DNA of 64,000 nucleotides. Origin: an uncultured Christensenella sp. (GTDB lineage Bacteria; Bacillota; Clostridia; Christensenellales; UBA1242). This document shows, piece by piece, positions 8,320 to 17,150 of the stretch (position 1 is the stretch's first letter; each line of letters starts with the position of its first letter). The stretch lies in the NCBI GenBank assembly GCA_949300385.1, contig CASGDZ010000002.1, positions 199,093-263,092 of the forward strand. Direction: 5' to 3'. The notes under the pieces are model-generated. The model made no database searches. It worked only from the letters and a program-made list of their open reading frames with translations, and was not told the origin of the DNA. A program made the translations under genes and the position numbers.

Positions 8320-8964
8320 ATGACAAAAAATAAATCAAGAAAAATGACTAAGTCTACATTTGCTATAATCATTATGGCAATTGCAATGGTCGCAATGCTT
8401 GCTTTCGGTGGTACATACGCATACTTCACTGCAACTGCTACTGAAAATAGTGCTACAATCACTACTGGTAGTGTTAAATTAACTGCTAGTGATATTGGCA
8501 CAAGCAGCAATTATACTTTGACAGCTGAGAATGTAGTTCCTGGAGATGTTATTTCTAATAAACCTATTACATTAACAACTGAAAGTAAAGGTACAGATGT
8601 TTATATTGCTATTAGAGTCGTATTAACTAATGATAATGGTACTTTAGCTGGAAATGCTCTTGCAAATGTTTCAACATGGTTAAATGCAACACCTTATTCT
8701 GGTGCAACATGGCTTTCAACTGATACTGCTAATGTTTATGTATTAGGAGCAGATTCTAATGCTACAGCAGTTCCAACAGCTCAAACAGTTAAAATTACAG
8801 CTGATCAAATAAAATTTGAAGCTGATGCTGATTGGGAACAAGGTTCTGCAAAACCAGCTTTAATGGAAGCTACACTTACAATAACATTTGAAGCTCGTGC
8901 TCTTCAATCTAAAAATTCTGTTACTACAGCTAATGATGTAGCTAGTGAATTATTCGGAGCTTAA
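8320..8964 (+). CDS. TasA/CalY-like secreted protein with SipW-dependent signal
   Basis: The N terminus has a basic start, a hydrophobic core and the cleavage-region motif GGTYAYFT (about residues 30-37), typical of SipW-dependent signal peptides found in TasA/CalY (camelysin) proteins. The mature domain is about 175 residues, rich in Thr, Ala and Ser and beta-predicted, with the ENVVPGDVI segment common near the start of TasA-type jelly rolls. TasA-family proteins form extracellular fibres or spore/biofilm matrix. Codon use is richer in G and C than its neighbours, and it has a strong promoter, long leader, good ribosome site and clean terminator, so high expression is likely. No SipW peptidase gene is seen nearby. 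Confidence 0.72.
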   Translation: MTKNKSRKMTKSTFAIIIMAIAMVAMLAFGGTYAYFTATATENSATITTGSVKLTASDIGTSSNYTLTAENVVPGDVISNKPITLTTESKGTDVYIAIRVVLTNDNGTLAGNALANVSTWLNATPYSGATWLSTDTANVYVLGADSNATAVPTAQTVKITADQIKFEADADWEQGSAKPALMEATLTITFEARALQSKNSVTTANDVASELFGA

Positions 8965-8978
8965 TTTGTCAAAATAAA

Positions 8979-9006
8979 AATCTCTCGATCACGAGAGATT
9001 TTTTTA
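8979..9006 (+). terminator. Intrinsic terminator of the TasA-like gene
   Basis: AATCTCTCG and CGAGAGATT form a nine-base-pair stem followed by a run of T. Confidence 0.85.
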
Positions 9007-9091
9007 TGTGGAAATTTTATATTTTTATTATACAAGTTGTAAAAATTATATTAAAATGATATCAAAATAGAAATTAACAGACGAATAGTGC

Positions 9092-10108
9092 TTAAATTTC
9101 TAATATTTTTAAGTCGCTTGCGCTTTGATAAACGATATAATATCCCGCGCTTAATGGGTCATCAGGGTCGAGAGGCAACCACTGATAGTGCTTACCTAAT
9201 TCTTCTGGGGCGGGTTCATTATAATCGCGCGCGACAGCGTAGCATATATATTGCATTTCGTCCCCTTGATAAATGGCGCCTATCGAATAATTGTCTTTAC
9301 CTTCATGAATTTTGACAAATTTACCATTATCAATACGCGAATTTAATTCTTCGTCAAGTGGATAGTTGGCAAATATATAATCAAATTGTGGTGTTATTTG
9401 TGAAATAAAGGTGAGCGAAATGTCATTATTTTCGCTTATATTATTGACATTTTCACTTGTTTCATCACTGCTTTGAATTCTTTGATTATTGTTATTATTT
9501 GTTTTACTATTGAAATTGTAAAGATTATCGTCCGTTTTATTTTCTAATATGGTCGATTTTTTTTCATCATCTATTATATTATTCGTATCGCCTTCTATTT
9601 CATGAAGATCGACGGGCGTATTTGATGAATAGAAAAATTCTTTATATTTACAATGTTCACAATTCGGTTTATCTTCGTTTTCGGCGTCAATTTTATCCGT
9701 ATTTGGACAAACATTGGTATATTTGTTTTCATTTTTTGTATTTTGAATTTTAAATTCGTCACTATTGCTGAAGACATCGGTATCTTCAAAAAAATATCCT
9801 GCGTATGTACCGCCTGCCATAAGCATTTTATTGTTCTGGTCAGTAAGAATAAGTGCTGTATAGAAATCGCCGTCCATATCAAAATCGCCTACTAGCGAAC
9901 TTTCATACACGCCCGCGCGCTCGATAAAATTTGAACTATACACATTATTATTATGATATACGCCTAATTTACAATATCTATTTAATTTAGGTGCAGAGTA
10001 TAGTCGCAATTTGCATTTTAATAACTCATCTTCCATAAAAAGAGTGAGTATTCCGCGCCCATTATTTTCATTTTCGGGCGAAGATAAAATAATAGTTTTA
10101 CTTTTCAT
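9092..10108 (-). CDS. Hypothetical protein with Asn-rich linker, 338 aa
   Basis: Family not recognised. Residues 1-120 look like a compact beta-rich domain (FMEDELLKCKLRLYS, VGDFDMDGDFYTALIL). A low-complexity Asn/Ser/Glu linker spans about residues 150-225. A second domain at the C terminus ends PLSAGYYIVYQSASDL. No signal peptide or membrane helix is visible. An upstream in-frame ATG exists at 10123, but it overlaps a TATAAT whose last base is six bases before ATG 10108; I therefore start at 10108 (MKSKTIIL), a leaderless arrangement. It is divergent from the lipoprotein at 10341. Confidence 0.6.
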   Translation of the reverse strand: MKSKTIILSSPENENNGRGILTLFMEDELLKCKLRLYSAPKLNRYCKLGVYHNNNVYSSNFIERAGVYESSLVGDFDMDGDFYTALILTDQNNKMLMAGGTYAGYFFEDTDVFSNSDEFKIQNTKNENKYTNVCPNTDKIDAENEDKPNCEHCKYKEFFYSSNTPVDLHEIEGDTNNIIDDEKKSTILENKTDDNLYNFNSKTNNNNNQRIQSSDETSENVNNISENNDISLTFISQITPQFDYIFANYPLDEELNSRIDNGKFVKIHEGKDNYSIGAIYQGDEMQYICYAVARDYNEPAPEELGKHYQWLPLDPDDPLSAGYYIVYQSASDLKILEI

Positions 10109-10120
10109 ACATATATTATA
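10109..10120 (-). promoter_or_regulatory. -10 box six bases before the start codon
   Basis: On the minus strand TATAAT (10120-10115), then six bases, then ATG at 10108. The -35 region is weak (TCATAA-like). Confidence 0.5.
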
Positions 10121-10340
10121 CATGCATAAAATTTAACTTATGATAAAAATTTTGTAGATATTAAGTTAAATTTAGACGCATTTTAGTGAAATTTAAAGAA
10201 TTTTACTATGCGTACACATATCTATTTTTACTTTAAAATTTAGGTTTAACATTTGACAACAAAATGCGTTTATGATAAAATTTATATGAATTTGTGTAAG
10301 CAAATTTGTTTTTGGCAATAATTTTAATGCGGGAGTTAAA

Positions 10341-11699
10341 ATGAAAATATTTACTAGAATTTTGATATGTGCTTTAATTTGCTTCGTGCCATTTGTTTTT
10401 ATGGCGTGTAAAGATAATAAAAACACAATAGGTTATGACAGCAATGCTGAAGTTTATGGCAATGGCGGAATTGCTGTTGCTAAGGGAAATTATTTATATT
10501 TTGTTAATGGCTACAAGTCGATAGAAAATGATATCACTGATAACAATAGATATGACAAGTATACAATTGGGTCATTAATGGTTGCTGTTTTAGATAACGG
10601 CGAATTGCAACTTGATGATGACGGCTATATGCAAGACGAATATTGCAAAACTATGTCAGATACACTTGTTGGTTATGAGATAACCGACCTTTATATAGTA
10701 GGCGACTATTTATATTTTGCTACACCGGTTATTGAAGCGGCAGCAGATAGTTCGGGTGAATTTACTTGGGATAAAACTATGGTGGATATTTGTCGTGTTC
10801 ATTTGGGTAAACCGGGCGAAATTGATAGATTATATAGAGCAGGAGTTAGTTACGATTCACTTGAATATGCGTGCTATGAAGACGATGGACAAGCATATAT
10901 TGTTGTTTACGAAAAAGGCGACTCTTCAAATACGCTTGTAAAATATGATGTTAATAGTAAAAAATCTACTAAGATTGAAAATGTGACTAGTGTTGCATTG
11001 GGCGAAAATAAAGTCTATTATGTGCAACAAGACACAGATAGAGCAACATATAATTTGTACTCTTATAAATTATCTAGTGGAGAATCGTCGCAAGTTAATG
11101 GTTATACAACAACAGATAAAATAGACCTAGTAGCAGTCAATGACGACTATATCTATGCGACTATAACACATAATGGTTCAACCGCGCTTTATTATAATAA
11201 TGGAAGAAACTTCACTCGTATTGTAGATAGCTCAAATGCCGATAATTATTTAATTAACTGTGAAAATAACTATGTTGTATTAGTGACATATGGCGATGGT
11301 AGTGAAACTTATAATATGTTGGAATATGTCGATTTAAATAATCCTAATGCTAAACTAACAGAGTTATATACAGATACTCAAGCGGACGCGACTATTAAAA
11401 TAATTGGCGAATACTTTGGCTCAATTGTATATTCTTATACAAGTGATAGTGAAACAACTTTTAAATCAATAAGTGTAGCAAACGCAATAGCAGGAAATGA
11501 AGTTGAGCCTATTACAATTGCAACAGAATCAAATGTCGTAAGTGATATGTTTGATGTGGATGATGGATTTATTTATTTCTTTAAGACTTCGGGCGAGAGC
11601 GAGATAAACGAGTATTTATATAGAGTAAGTATTCGTGAAAACGCTAGCGAGCAATTAGTCGGTATTATGGAAGAATACGATATCGCGTCTAAAGAATAA
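10341..11699 (+). CDS. Predicted lipoprotein with beta-propeller-like domain, 452 aa
   Basis: A lipoprotein signal peptide ends in the lipobox FMAC at about residue 22. The mature region has repeating strands of the type DLYIVGDYLYFATP, VALGENKVYYVQ, VAVNDDYIYATI and DVDDGFIYFFKT. This is the G-D/N-x-[IL]-Y-[YF] pattern of beta-propeller proteins such as DUF5050-like ones. It is expected to be anchored on the outer face of the membrane; ligand unknown. A gggag ribosome site precedes ATG. It shares a bidirectional terminator (11724-11761) with the convergent gene downstream. Confidence 0.65.
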   Translation: MKIFTRILICALICFVPFVFMACKDNKNTIGYDSNAEVYGNGGIAVAKGNYLYFVNGYKSIENDITDNNRYDKYTIGSLMVAVLDNGELQLDDDGYMQDEYCKTMSDTLVGYEITDLYIVGDYLYFATPVIEAAADSSGEFTWDKTMVDICRVHLGKPGEIDRLYRAGVSYDSLEYACYEDDGQAYIVVYEKGDSSNTLVKYDVNSKKSTKIENVTSVALGENKVYYVQQDTDRATYNLYSYKLSSGESSQVNGYTTTDKIDLVAVNDDYIYATITHNGSTALYYNNGRNFTRIVDSSNADNYLINCENNYVVLVTYGDGSETYNMLEYVDLNNPNAKLTELYTDTQADATIKIIGEYFGSIVYSYTSDSETTFKSISVANAIAGNEVEPITIATESNVVSDMFDVDDGFIYFFKTSGESEINEYLYRVSIRENASEQLVGIMEEYDIASKE

Positions 11700-11723
11700 A
11701 TTTTTCTAAATTAATTTTACAAT

Positions 11724-11761
11724 AAAAAAGGACTTTATCAATTTGATAAAGTCCTTTTTTA
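11724..11761. terminator. Bidirectional terminator
   Basis: AAAAAAGGACTTTATC, a five-base loop and GATAAAGTCCTTTTTT form a perfect stem with A and T tracts on both sides. It sits between convergent genes. Confidence 0.9.
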
Positions 11762-11767
11762 TAAATT

Positions 11768-12520
11768 TTATTTTTTTATTGCGTTTTGTTTTTGATTTTT
11801 CTTGTCTTTATTTTTAGGAGTTTTAATTTTTACAATTTTATGAGCAGTCATCTTTCTTGCTATCATAATTTTTGTTTCAGTCGTTGGAGTAAGTTCTTTT
11901 AAATAGCGTGAAAGTTTGCCCATAAGATCGTTATAATCAGCGTCAGTACTTTCTGGGCTATGCAAGTATATAGTAAGGATATTCCCTTTTGCTTTAACGC
12001 CATTAAAGTGGTTTGTGTATGTGTCTTTATCGAATGAATATGTTATCTTAAGACCTGTGACATTTGCACTGCGATATTCTCTACTAACTGTCTTTATTGT
12101 GTACGCTTCCGTCAATTTTCTCATAAAGAATTCGGCATCAAAATTGAGAGATGAGAAGAACATTGATTTAAAGTTTTCAATAAGCCATTCTTTATGTTTC
12201 ATTAGACTATCGAATTGTCGAATCTGTTTTGTATAGTGCTTATAATTTGTGCGAAGAGTGTATCTTATATTTGTTTGGACTTTTTCTGTTGCCATATTTA
12301 ATTCTGTTTCGCCGTTAATTTGGGTTTTAAATAGGACGATATTTGCTTTTTCTAAATCGTGATCTGGAGTATCGTAATAAGTAAAAGTCTTTTTAATTTT
12401 ATCGTCAAAATTCATTATATATTTACCGAAAAAACTATTTAGTTCGAGCACCTTATCTTTAGTTTTCTCGCTAAACATATAAAATCTTTGCTTTTGTCTA
12501 ATTTTATCAAGTTTTCGCAT
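11768..12520 (-). CDS. Possible CYTH/VTC-like domain protein, 250 aa
   Basis: The pattern KKTFTYYDTPDHDLEKANIVLFK, followed by a glutamate-rich strand, recalls CYTH/VTC triphosphate-tunnel domains, which have a yYDTpd...L...l.lR motif. Paired basic/acidic strands later in the protein (GLKITYSFDKDTYT, NILTIYLHSPEST) could also fit the tunnel. The usual N-terminal ExExK motif is not evident, so activity is doubtful. The C-terminal 30 residues are Lys-rich (KTPKNKDKKNQK) and could bind RNA or polyphosphate. The start is supported by a gggggtagt ribosome site. Alternative: an unrelated beta-rich family. Confidence 0.4.
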   Translation of the reverse strand: MRKLDKIRQKQRFYMFSEKTKDKVLELNSFFGKYIMNFDDKIKKTFTYYDTPDHDLEKANIVLFKTQINGETELNMATEKVQTNIRYTLRTNYKHYTKQIRQFDSLMKHKEWLIENFKSMFFSSLNFDAEFFMRKLTEAYTIKTVSREYRSANVTGLKITYSFDKDTYTNHFNGVKAKGNILTIYLHSPESTDADYNDLMGKLSRYLKELTPTTETKIMIARKMTAHKIVKIKTPKNKDKKNQKQNAIKK

Positions 12521-12607
12521 ACTACCCCCAATGCGATTGTATTTATTATTAGTTTAAATAAAAAAGCAAAAAAAATCAAGAAATTGTAGTATTTTTTTAT
12601 TACATCT

Positions 12608-12615
12608 GATATAAT
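12608..12615 (+). promoter_or_regulatory. Extended -10 box for leaderless rsmF-like gene
   Basis: TGATATAAT, with TATAAT at 12610-12615, is followed by six bases and ATG 12622. The -35 is poor, compensated by the TG extension. Confidence 0.6.
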
Positions 12616-12621
12616 TTTGAT

Positions 12622-13929
12622 ATGTTAAACTTAGATAAAAAATTTTTATCGCGTATGCGTGGAATACTTGGTGATGAATATGAGGATTTTATCTCCGCGC
12701 TCAATCGCTTAGATGAAAAGGCTATTTATGTCAATACTAACAAAATTAGTGTTGACAAATTTTTGTCTATTATAGATTTTAATGTGGAAAAAATACTATA
12801 TGAAAAGAATGGTTTTTATATAGATAATGTCAAGTGGGGTAGGCATCCGCTCCATCATGCCGGAGCATTTTATATTCAGGAACCTAGTGCTATGTTTACT
12901 GTCAATGCGTATAATTTTAAAGGTAATGAATTAGTGTTGGATATGTGCGCATCCCCTGGTGGAAAGTCTATTCAAATTGCAAATCGCTTGCCTAGTGGTT
13001 ATCTCGTCAGCAACGAGATAGTGTCTGCGCGCGCCTCTGTTTTGTATTCAAACATTGAGAGAATGGGATTAAAAAATGTGATTGTAACGAATGATAGTCC
13101 AGAAAATTTGGCAAATGCATATGCAAATATGTTTGATGTGGTTTTAGTTGACGCGCCGTGTAGTGGAGAGGGAATGTTTCGTCGAGGGGATGAAGTTGTC
13201 AAAGAATGGAACGAAAATTTACCTAAAATGTGCGCAAAAAGACAATTAGACATTTTATTACAAGCAGATAAAGCGTTAAAACAGGGCGGAGTACTGATAT
13301 ATTCAACTTGCACCTACTCTAAAGAAGAAAATGAAGATGTTGTATGTGAATTTATAAAGGAATGTGGATATGAATTGATAAATATTGAAGCAAATTTTAA
13401 TCGTGGTATAGATATGCATGAGGTTGTTCGCTTATATCCACATAAAGTGCGTGGGGAAGGTCAATTTGTCGCTGTTATGAAGAAAATTAGTCCAAATGAG
13501 TTGATTTCTAATTCAATTTTGAAATTATCTATTCATAATGAAGCAAACAATTTTATAAAAGAAAATTTGTCCATATCATTAAAAGCGTACGAATACAAAT
13601 CAAATGCTTATATACCCGCTAATCTAGAACTAATTAGACGAAATGTAAATTATTTGTCCATAGGTGTGAAAGTCGGCAAAAATAAAGGTAAATTTTTTGA
13701 GCCAGACCATTATTTATTTTCTTCATATGGAGATAAGTTTAAACGACAAATCAATTTAGAATACAATAGTTTAGATTCACAAAAATATTTGCGCGGGGAA
13801 ACTTTGATAGTAGAAAATGAAAACGGATTTTGCTCAGTTCTTCTCTCTAAAGTTAATACAGGTGGAGGAAAAATTGTAAACGGAATAATGAAGAACCTTT
13901 ATCCTAAAGGCTTAAGAAACTACAAATAA
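12622..13929 (+). CDS. RsmF/RsmB-type rRNA cytosine-C5 methyltransferase
   Basis: This is a NOL1/NOP2/Sun-family RNA m5C methyltransferase. Visible motifs are FYIQEPSAM (substrate region), VLDMCASPGGKSIQIA (SAM-binding motif I, residues about 110-125), VLVDAPCSGEGMFRR (motif IV with Pro-Cys) and STCTYSKEENEDVV (motif VI with the catalytic Thr-Cys). The C-terminal 130 residues resemble the RNA-binding extension of RsmF-like proteins. Length of 435 aa suits RsmF-type enzymes. The target is probably a cytosine in 16S rRNA. There is no Shine-Dalgarno; TATAAT lies six bases before ATG. A terminator follows. Confidence 0.85.
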   Translation: MLNLDKKFLSRMRGILGDEYEDFISALNRLDEKAIYVNTNKISVDKFLSIIDFNVEKILYEKNGFYIDNVKWGRHPLHHAGAFYIQEPSAMFTVNAYNFKGNELVLDMCASPGGKSIQIANRLPSGYLVSNEIVSARASVLYSNIERMGLKNVIVTNDSPENLANAYANMFDVVLVDAPCSGEGMFRRGDEVVKEWNENLPKMCAKRQLDILLQADKALKQGGVLIYSTCTYSKEENEDVVCEFIKECGYELINIEANFNRGIDMHEVVRLYPHKVRGEGQFVAVMKKISPNELISNSILKLSIHNEANNFIKENLSISLKAYEYKSNAYIPANLELIRRNVNYLSIGVKVGKNKGKFFEPDHYLFSSYGDKFKRQINLEYNSLDSQKYLRGETLIVENENGFCSVLLSKVNTGGGKIVNGIMKNLYPKGLRNYK

Positions 13930-13965
13930 TATTAAAAATAACATAAAAAATTAATAAATATACTT

Positions 13966-14002
13966 AAAAAGCATTAAAAATATGTAAAAAAATGCTTTTT
14001 TT
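13966..14002 (+). terminator. Intrinsic terminator
   Basis: AAAAAGCAT pairs with ATGCTTTTT and is followed by T residues. It ends the rsmF-like gene. Confidence 0.75.
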
Positions 14003-14106
14003 ATAGAATTTTCAACTTTTTTATAAAAATTTTTAAAAAAGGTATTGAAATTTATCAATTCATGCTGTATAATACTCGCAACAAAGAAAAAAGGAGAATT
14101 TGGATT

Positions 14107-15348
14107 ATGGCATGGGAAGCACTTTTAACTATAATAGCGATTATAGGTATTGTCCTTATTGCTGGCGGTATTATTGCTTTTTTGATACATATGATTTGCG
14201 GAGCGTTTGATAGCGAAAAACGAGTTGCTAATAAGGCTAATAATAAGGAAGTTTTAGACTATAATCAATACAAACAACTTACTGAAACAAACAATAAAGA
14301 AAATGAATATGATTTTGATGCAATTAATTTAGCGAAAGCAGAAGAAGAGAAAAAACTTGCAGAAAAAGACGCAAATGCTGAAAATGAGAATGATTTAGAT
14401 TTCAATTTAGTTGAAGATAACGATGACGATATTGAAGAAATTGAAAATAGATTGAAAGAAGAAAATCAAAACACTGAAGAATCTACTAAAAATGAGACTG
14501 AAGATGATGAAGATCTAGATCTAGATAGTTTAATGGATGAAATAAATGACGATGTTGTTGAAGAAGAAAAAGATCGAATTCACGAGGATAACACAAAAGT
14601 TGACGAAAGTCTTCAATCATACACTATCGACGATTATCTAAACAAAGAAGATTCAGAAGAGACAGAAGAAACAGAAGAGACAGAAGAGACTGAAGAAGAA
14701 TCAGCCGATGAAGTAGAAGAATCTAAAGAAACTCAAGCAGAAGAAAAACAAGACGAGAATGACGCAATTATTGCTGACCTTCGCTCTCAAATAGATGAAC
14801 TTAATAAACAACTTGAAGAAGCAAAGGCAAATCAATCTCAAGAAACTACAATTGATATGACTAAGGAAGAGTGCGAAGAGCGTCTTGCCGTTCTTAATGA
14901 AAGACTTAAAGCTGCTCAAAAAGAATACAAAGCTAACATGAAAGAATATCGTCCATTAAAACGCGCAAAGCGTGATTTGGAGAAAAATGAAGCAAAATTG
15001 AGAAGGAAAGAAGCACTTGTAATCAAAAAGAAATTCGATGTCTATGGCGTTAAGAATTATGTTGATATTGACGAACAAGAGGCAAAAGAATTGGCAAATG
15101 AACTTGAATTACTCGACGGTCTTCGCCTAAGCGTAAGTCATTGTGAAGAAGTTATCAATGCTAATAAAGATAGATACCCAATCTTAGAGCATACAAACAA
15201 ATTGTTAGAAGAACAAATCGCCAACATTGAAGCAGATATTGAATACACTAAAAAGATACTCGCAAAGGTAAGTGATAATGATTCAGATAACGCTTCAGAA
15301 AGTGATTCAGAAAATAATGGTTCACAATCAACTGACGGAAACGAATAA
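14107..15348 (+). CDS. Membrane-anchored acidic coiled-coil protein, about 413 aa
   Basis: The product has one N-terminal transmembrane helix (WEALLTIIAIIGIVLIAGG onward), then about 170 residues of very acidic, repeat-like sequence (ETEETEETEETEE at about residues 188-200) and a long coiled coil (residues about 215-390) with Leu/Ala heptads. The C terminus is Ser/Asn/Asp-rich. The topology resembles structural or division-associated proteins, but no family is recognised and none should be assumed. I start at ATG 14107 because aaggag lies just upstream; an upstream ATG at 14062 lacks such a site. A terminator follows. Confidence 0.6.
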   Translation: MAWEALLTIIAIIGIVLIAGGIIAFLIHMICGAFDSEKRVANKANNKEVLDYNQYKQLTETNNKENEYDFDAINLAKAEEEKKLAEKDANAENENDLDFNLVEDNDDDIEEIENRLKEENQNTEESTKNETEDDEDLDLDSLMDEINDDVVEEEKDRIHEDNTKVDESLQSYTIDDYLNKEDSEETEETEETEETEEESADEVEESKETQAEEKQDENDAIIADLRSQIDELNKQLEEAKANQSQETTIDMTKEECEERLAVLNERLKAAQKEYKANMKEYRPLKRAKRDLEKNEAKLRRKEALVIKKKFDVYGVKNYVDIDEQEAKELANELELLDGLRLSVSHCEEVINANKDRYPILEHTNKLLEEQIANIEADIEYTKKILAKVSDNDSDNASESDSENNGSQSTDGNE

Positions 15349-15365
15349 GATAAAAAATTAATATT

Positions 15366-15421
15366 AAAATCCCTAAATTTAAGAAATATTTAATATTGCT
15401 TAAAAATTTGGGATTTTTTTA
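15366..15421 (+). terminator. Intrinsic terminator
   Basis: AAATCCC-AAATTT pairs with AAATTTGGGATTT and is followed by T residues. Confidence 0.75.
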
Positions 15422-15510
15422 TTGTTTGAATTCAATTTTTTATATTTTTAAAAATTATAAAATTTTATTTATAATATAGTTATTTTATTTGTTTGTATTA
15501 AATTTATAAT

Positions 15511-15518
15511 GATATAAT
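15511..15518 (+). promoter_or_regulatory. Extended -10 box for leaderless tlyA-like gene
   Basis: TGATATAAT (TATAAT 15513-15518), six bases, ATG 15525. Confidence 0.6.
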
Positions 15519-15524
15519 AATTAT

Positions 15525-16238
15525 ATGAAAAGGTTGGATATATTGTTATATGAAAAAGGAATTTATCCGTCAAGGGAAAAGGCTAAGCAGGCGATTGAAA
15601 GTAGGCGAGTAAAAGTCGATGATAAAATTATAGATAAGCCGTCATTTTTGTGTGATGAAAATTGCAAGGTTATTGCTTTGCCATTTGAGTTCGTTTCGCG
15701 TGGCGGGTATAAATTGCAGAAAGCGATTGAAGAATTCAAAATAGATTTATCTAATAGAATTTGCTTAGATATAGGGGCGTCAACAGGCGGATTTACTGAT
15801 GTTTGTCTAAAAAATGGAGCAAAAAAGGTATATTCTGTAGATACAGGAATCGGTCAACTGGATAAAAAATTAATAGATGACCCAAGAGTCATAAATTTAG
15901 AAAAAACGAATTATTTAGAATTGGATAAATTGAACTATCAGGACGCTGATTTTGTATGTATAGATGTTTCATTCGTTAGTCTTACAAAACTTGCCTTTAA
16001 ATTATCTAAAGATGATTTAAAAGAAATCGTAGCACTAATCAAACCGCAGTTTGAATGCGGATTAGAATACGCTAAAAAACATAAAGGGATAGTTAAAGAT
16101 AGTAAAATTCATAAAAAAGTTATTGAAAATGTTGCAAATTGTTTTGAATCTTTTGGTTATAAAAACAAAGGAATTATTGTTTCCCCAATAAAAGGAGGAG
16201 ACGGGAATACTGAATTTTTAATCCATTTACAAAAATAA
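15525..16238 (+). CDS. tlyA: TlyA-family RNA methyltransferase / haemolysin-like protein
   Basis: Residues 1-60 form an S4 RNA-binding domain (RLDILLYEKGIYPSREKAKQAI, a typical S4 start). FVSRGGYKLQKAI is a conserved TlyA signature. The Rossmann-type SAM-binding domain follows: CLDIGASTGGFTDVCL is motif I, and DFVCIDVSFVSLTK and LIKPQFECG are the catalytic-core segments. Mycobacterial TlyA 2'-O-methylates 16S and 23S rRNA; the role here is inferred. Length of 237 aa is slightly short but complete. Leaderless start; the next gene begins 73 bases downstream with its own -10-like box. Confidence 0.85.
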   Translation: MKRLDILLYEKGIYPSREKAKQAIESRRVKVDDKIIDKPSFLCDENCKVIALPFEFVSRGGYKLQKAIEEFKIDLSNRICLDIGASTGGFTDVCLKNGAKKVYSVDTGIGQLDKKLIDDPRVINLEKTNYLELDKLNYQDADFVCIDVSFVSLTKLAFKLSKDDLKEIVALIKPQFECGLEYAKKHKGIVKDSKIHKKVIENVANCFESFGYKNKGIIVSPIKGGDGNTEFLIHLQK

Positions 16239-16299
16239 TCGCTAATTTGTTTTAATCAAATAATCTTTACTTAATCATCATTAAATAACTATTTTTACA

Positions 16300-16305
16300 C
16301 ATAAT
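16300..16305 (+). promoter_or_regulatory. -10-like box six bases before the patatin start
   Basis: CATAAT, six bases, ATG 16312. It is weaker than the other leaderless promoters, and the gene could also be co-transcribed with tlyA. Confidence 0.4.
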
Positions 16306-16311
16306 AATCGT

Positions 16312-17142
16312 ATGGGTTTAACGCAAAGAAGAATCGAGGCTAAAAAAAAGCGATTTAAAAAACATTACAAAGTTGGATTGTGTTTAAGCGGTGGCGGAGC
16401 GCGTGGATTTGCACATCTAGGTGCATTCAAAGCATTTGAGGAATATGGAATCAAATTCGATATAGTAGCGGGAACAAGCGCGGGCAGTCTTTTTGGTGCG
16501 TTGTATTGCTCTAATATGAAATATGAAGATATGTACAAGTTAACATGCGATATAAAAGATAGCAATTTTAGGCATAATAAACTTAAATTTTTGCCGTCAA
16601 AAATGAACGCATTATCTAATACTATTAAAAGAATTCTTCCATATGATGATTTAAAAGATTTAAAAATACCATTGTATGTAGTTGCGGTAGATTTACGCTC
16701 AGGAAAAGAAATTCATTTTTCAAATGGTGATTTGGCTACAATTTTGACAGGTAGTTGCGCAGTACCGGGAGTATTTGTACCAGTTAGATATAAAAATATG
16801 GTGTTAGTTGATGGCGGAGTTTGCAATAATGTGCCGTCTGATGTCCTAAGAGAAGCAGGGTGTGATTTTGTGGTTACAATAGACTGCAATTGTACGCGTG
16901 GGCGAGGGACAAATAGCAATAATTTATTTACTCAGTTTGCAACGAGTATTGGCATAATGATGGCAAATAATTCAAAAAATGGCAAAATTTTAAGCGATAT
17001 AATAATTTATCCCGATATGAGAAAGTATAAGTCGTTGAAAATTATTTCAAAAAATGATATGATTGAAGAAGGATATCGCGCAACTATTGCTTTGATGCCA
17101 GAAATTGAAAAACTTTTTATGGGTAAATACCATAAACGCTAA
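16312..17142 (+). CDS. Patatin-like phospholipase
   Basis: This is a patatin/RssA-family serine lipid acyl hydrolase, 276 aa. The oxyanion-hole motif GLCLSGGGARGFAHLG (residues 22-37) is followed by AGTSAGS (Gly-x-Ser-x-Gly nucleophile) and LVDGGVCNNVP (Asp-Gly-Gly catalytic dyad). The N terminus is very basic (RRIEAKKKRFKKHYK). It probably acts on membrane lipids in the cytoplasm; the substrate is unknown. It lies between tlyA and a ComEC-like protein, and the gap to the latter is eight bases, so those two are probably translated from one mRNA. Confidence 0.85.
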   Translation: MGLTQRRIEAKKKRFKKHYKVGLCLSGGGARGFAHLGAFKAFEEYGIKFDIVAGTSAGSLFGALYCSNMKYEDMYKLTCDIKDSNFRHNKLKFLPSKMNALSNTIKRILPYDDLKDLKIPLYVVAVDLRSGKEIHFSNGDLATILTGSCAVPGVFVPVRYKNMVLVDGGVCNNVPSDVLREAGCDFVVTIDCNCTRGRGTNSNNLFTQFATSIGIMMANNSKNGKILSDIIIYPDMRKYKSLKIISKNDMIEEGYRATIALMPEIEKLFMGKYHKR

Positions 17143-17150
17143 GGTGCATT

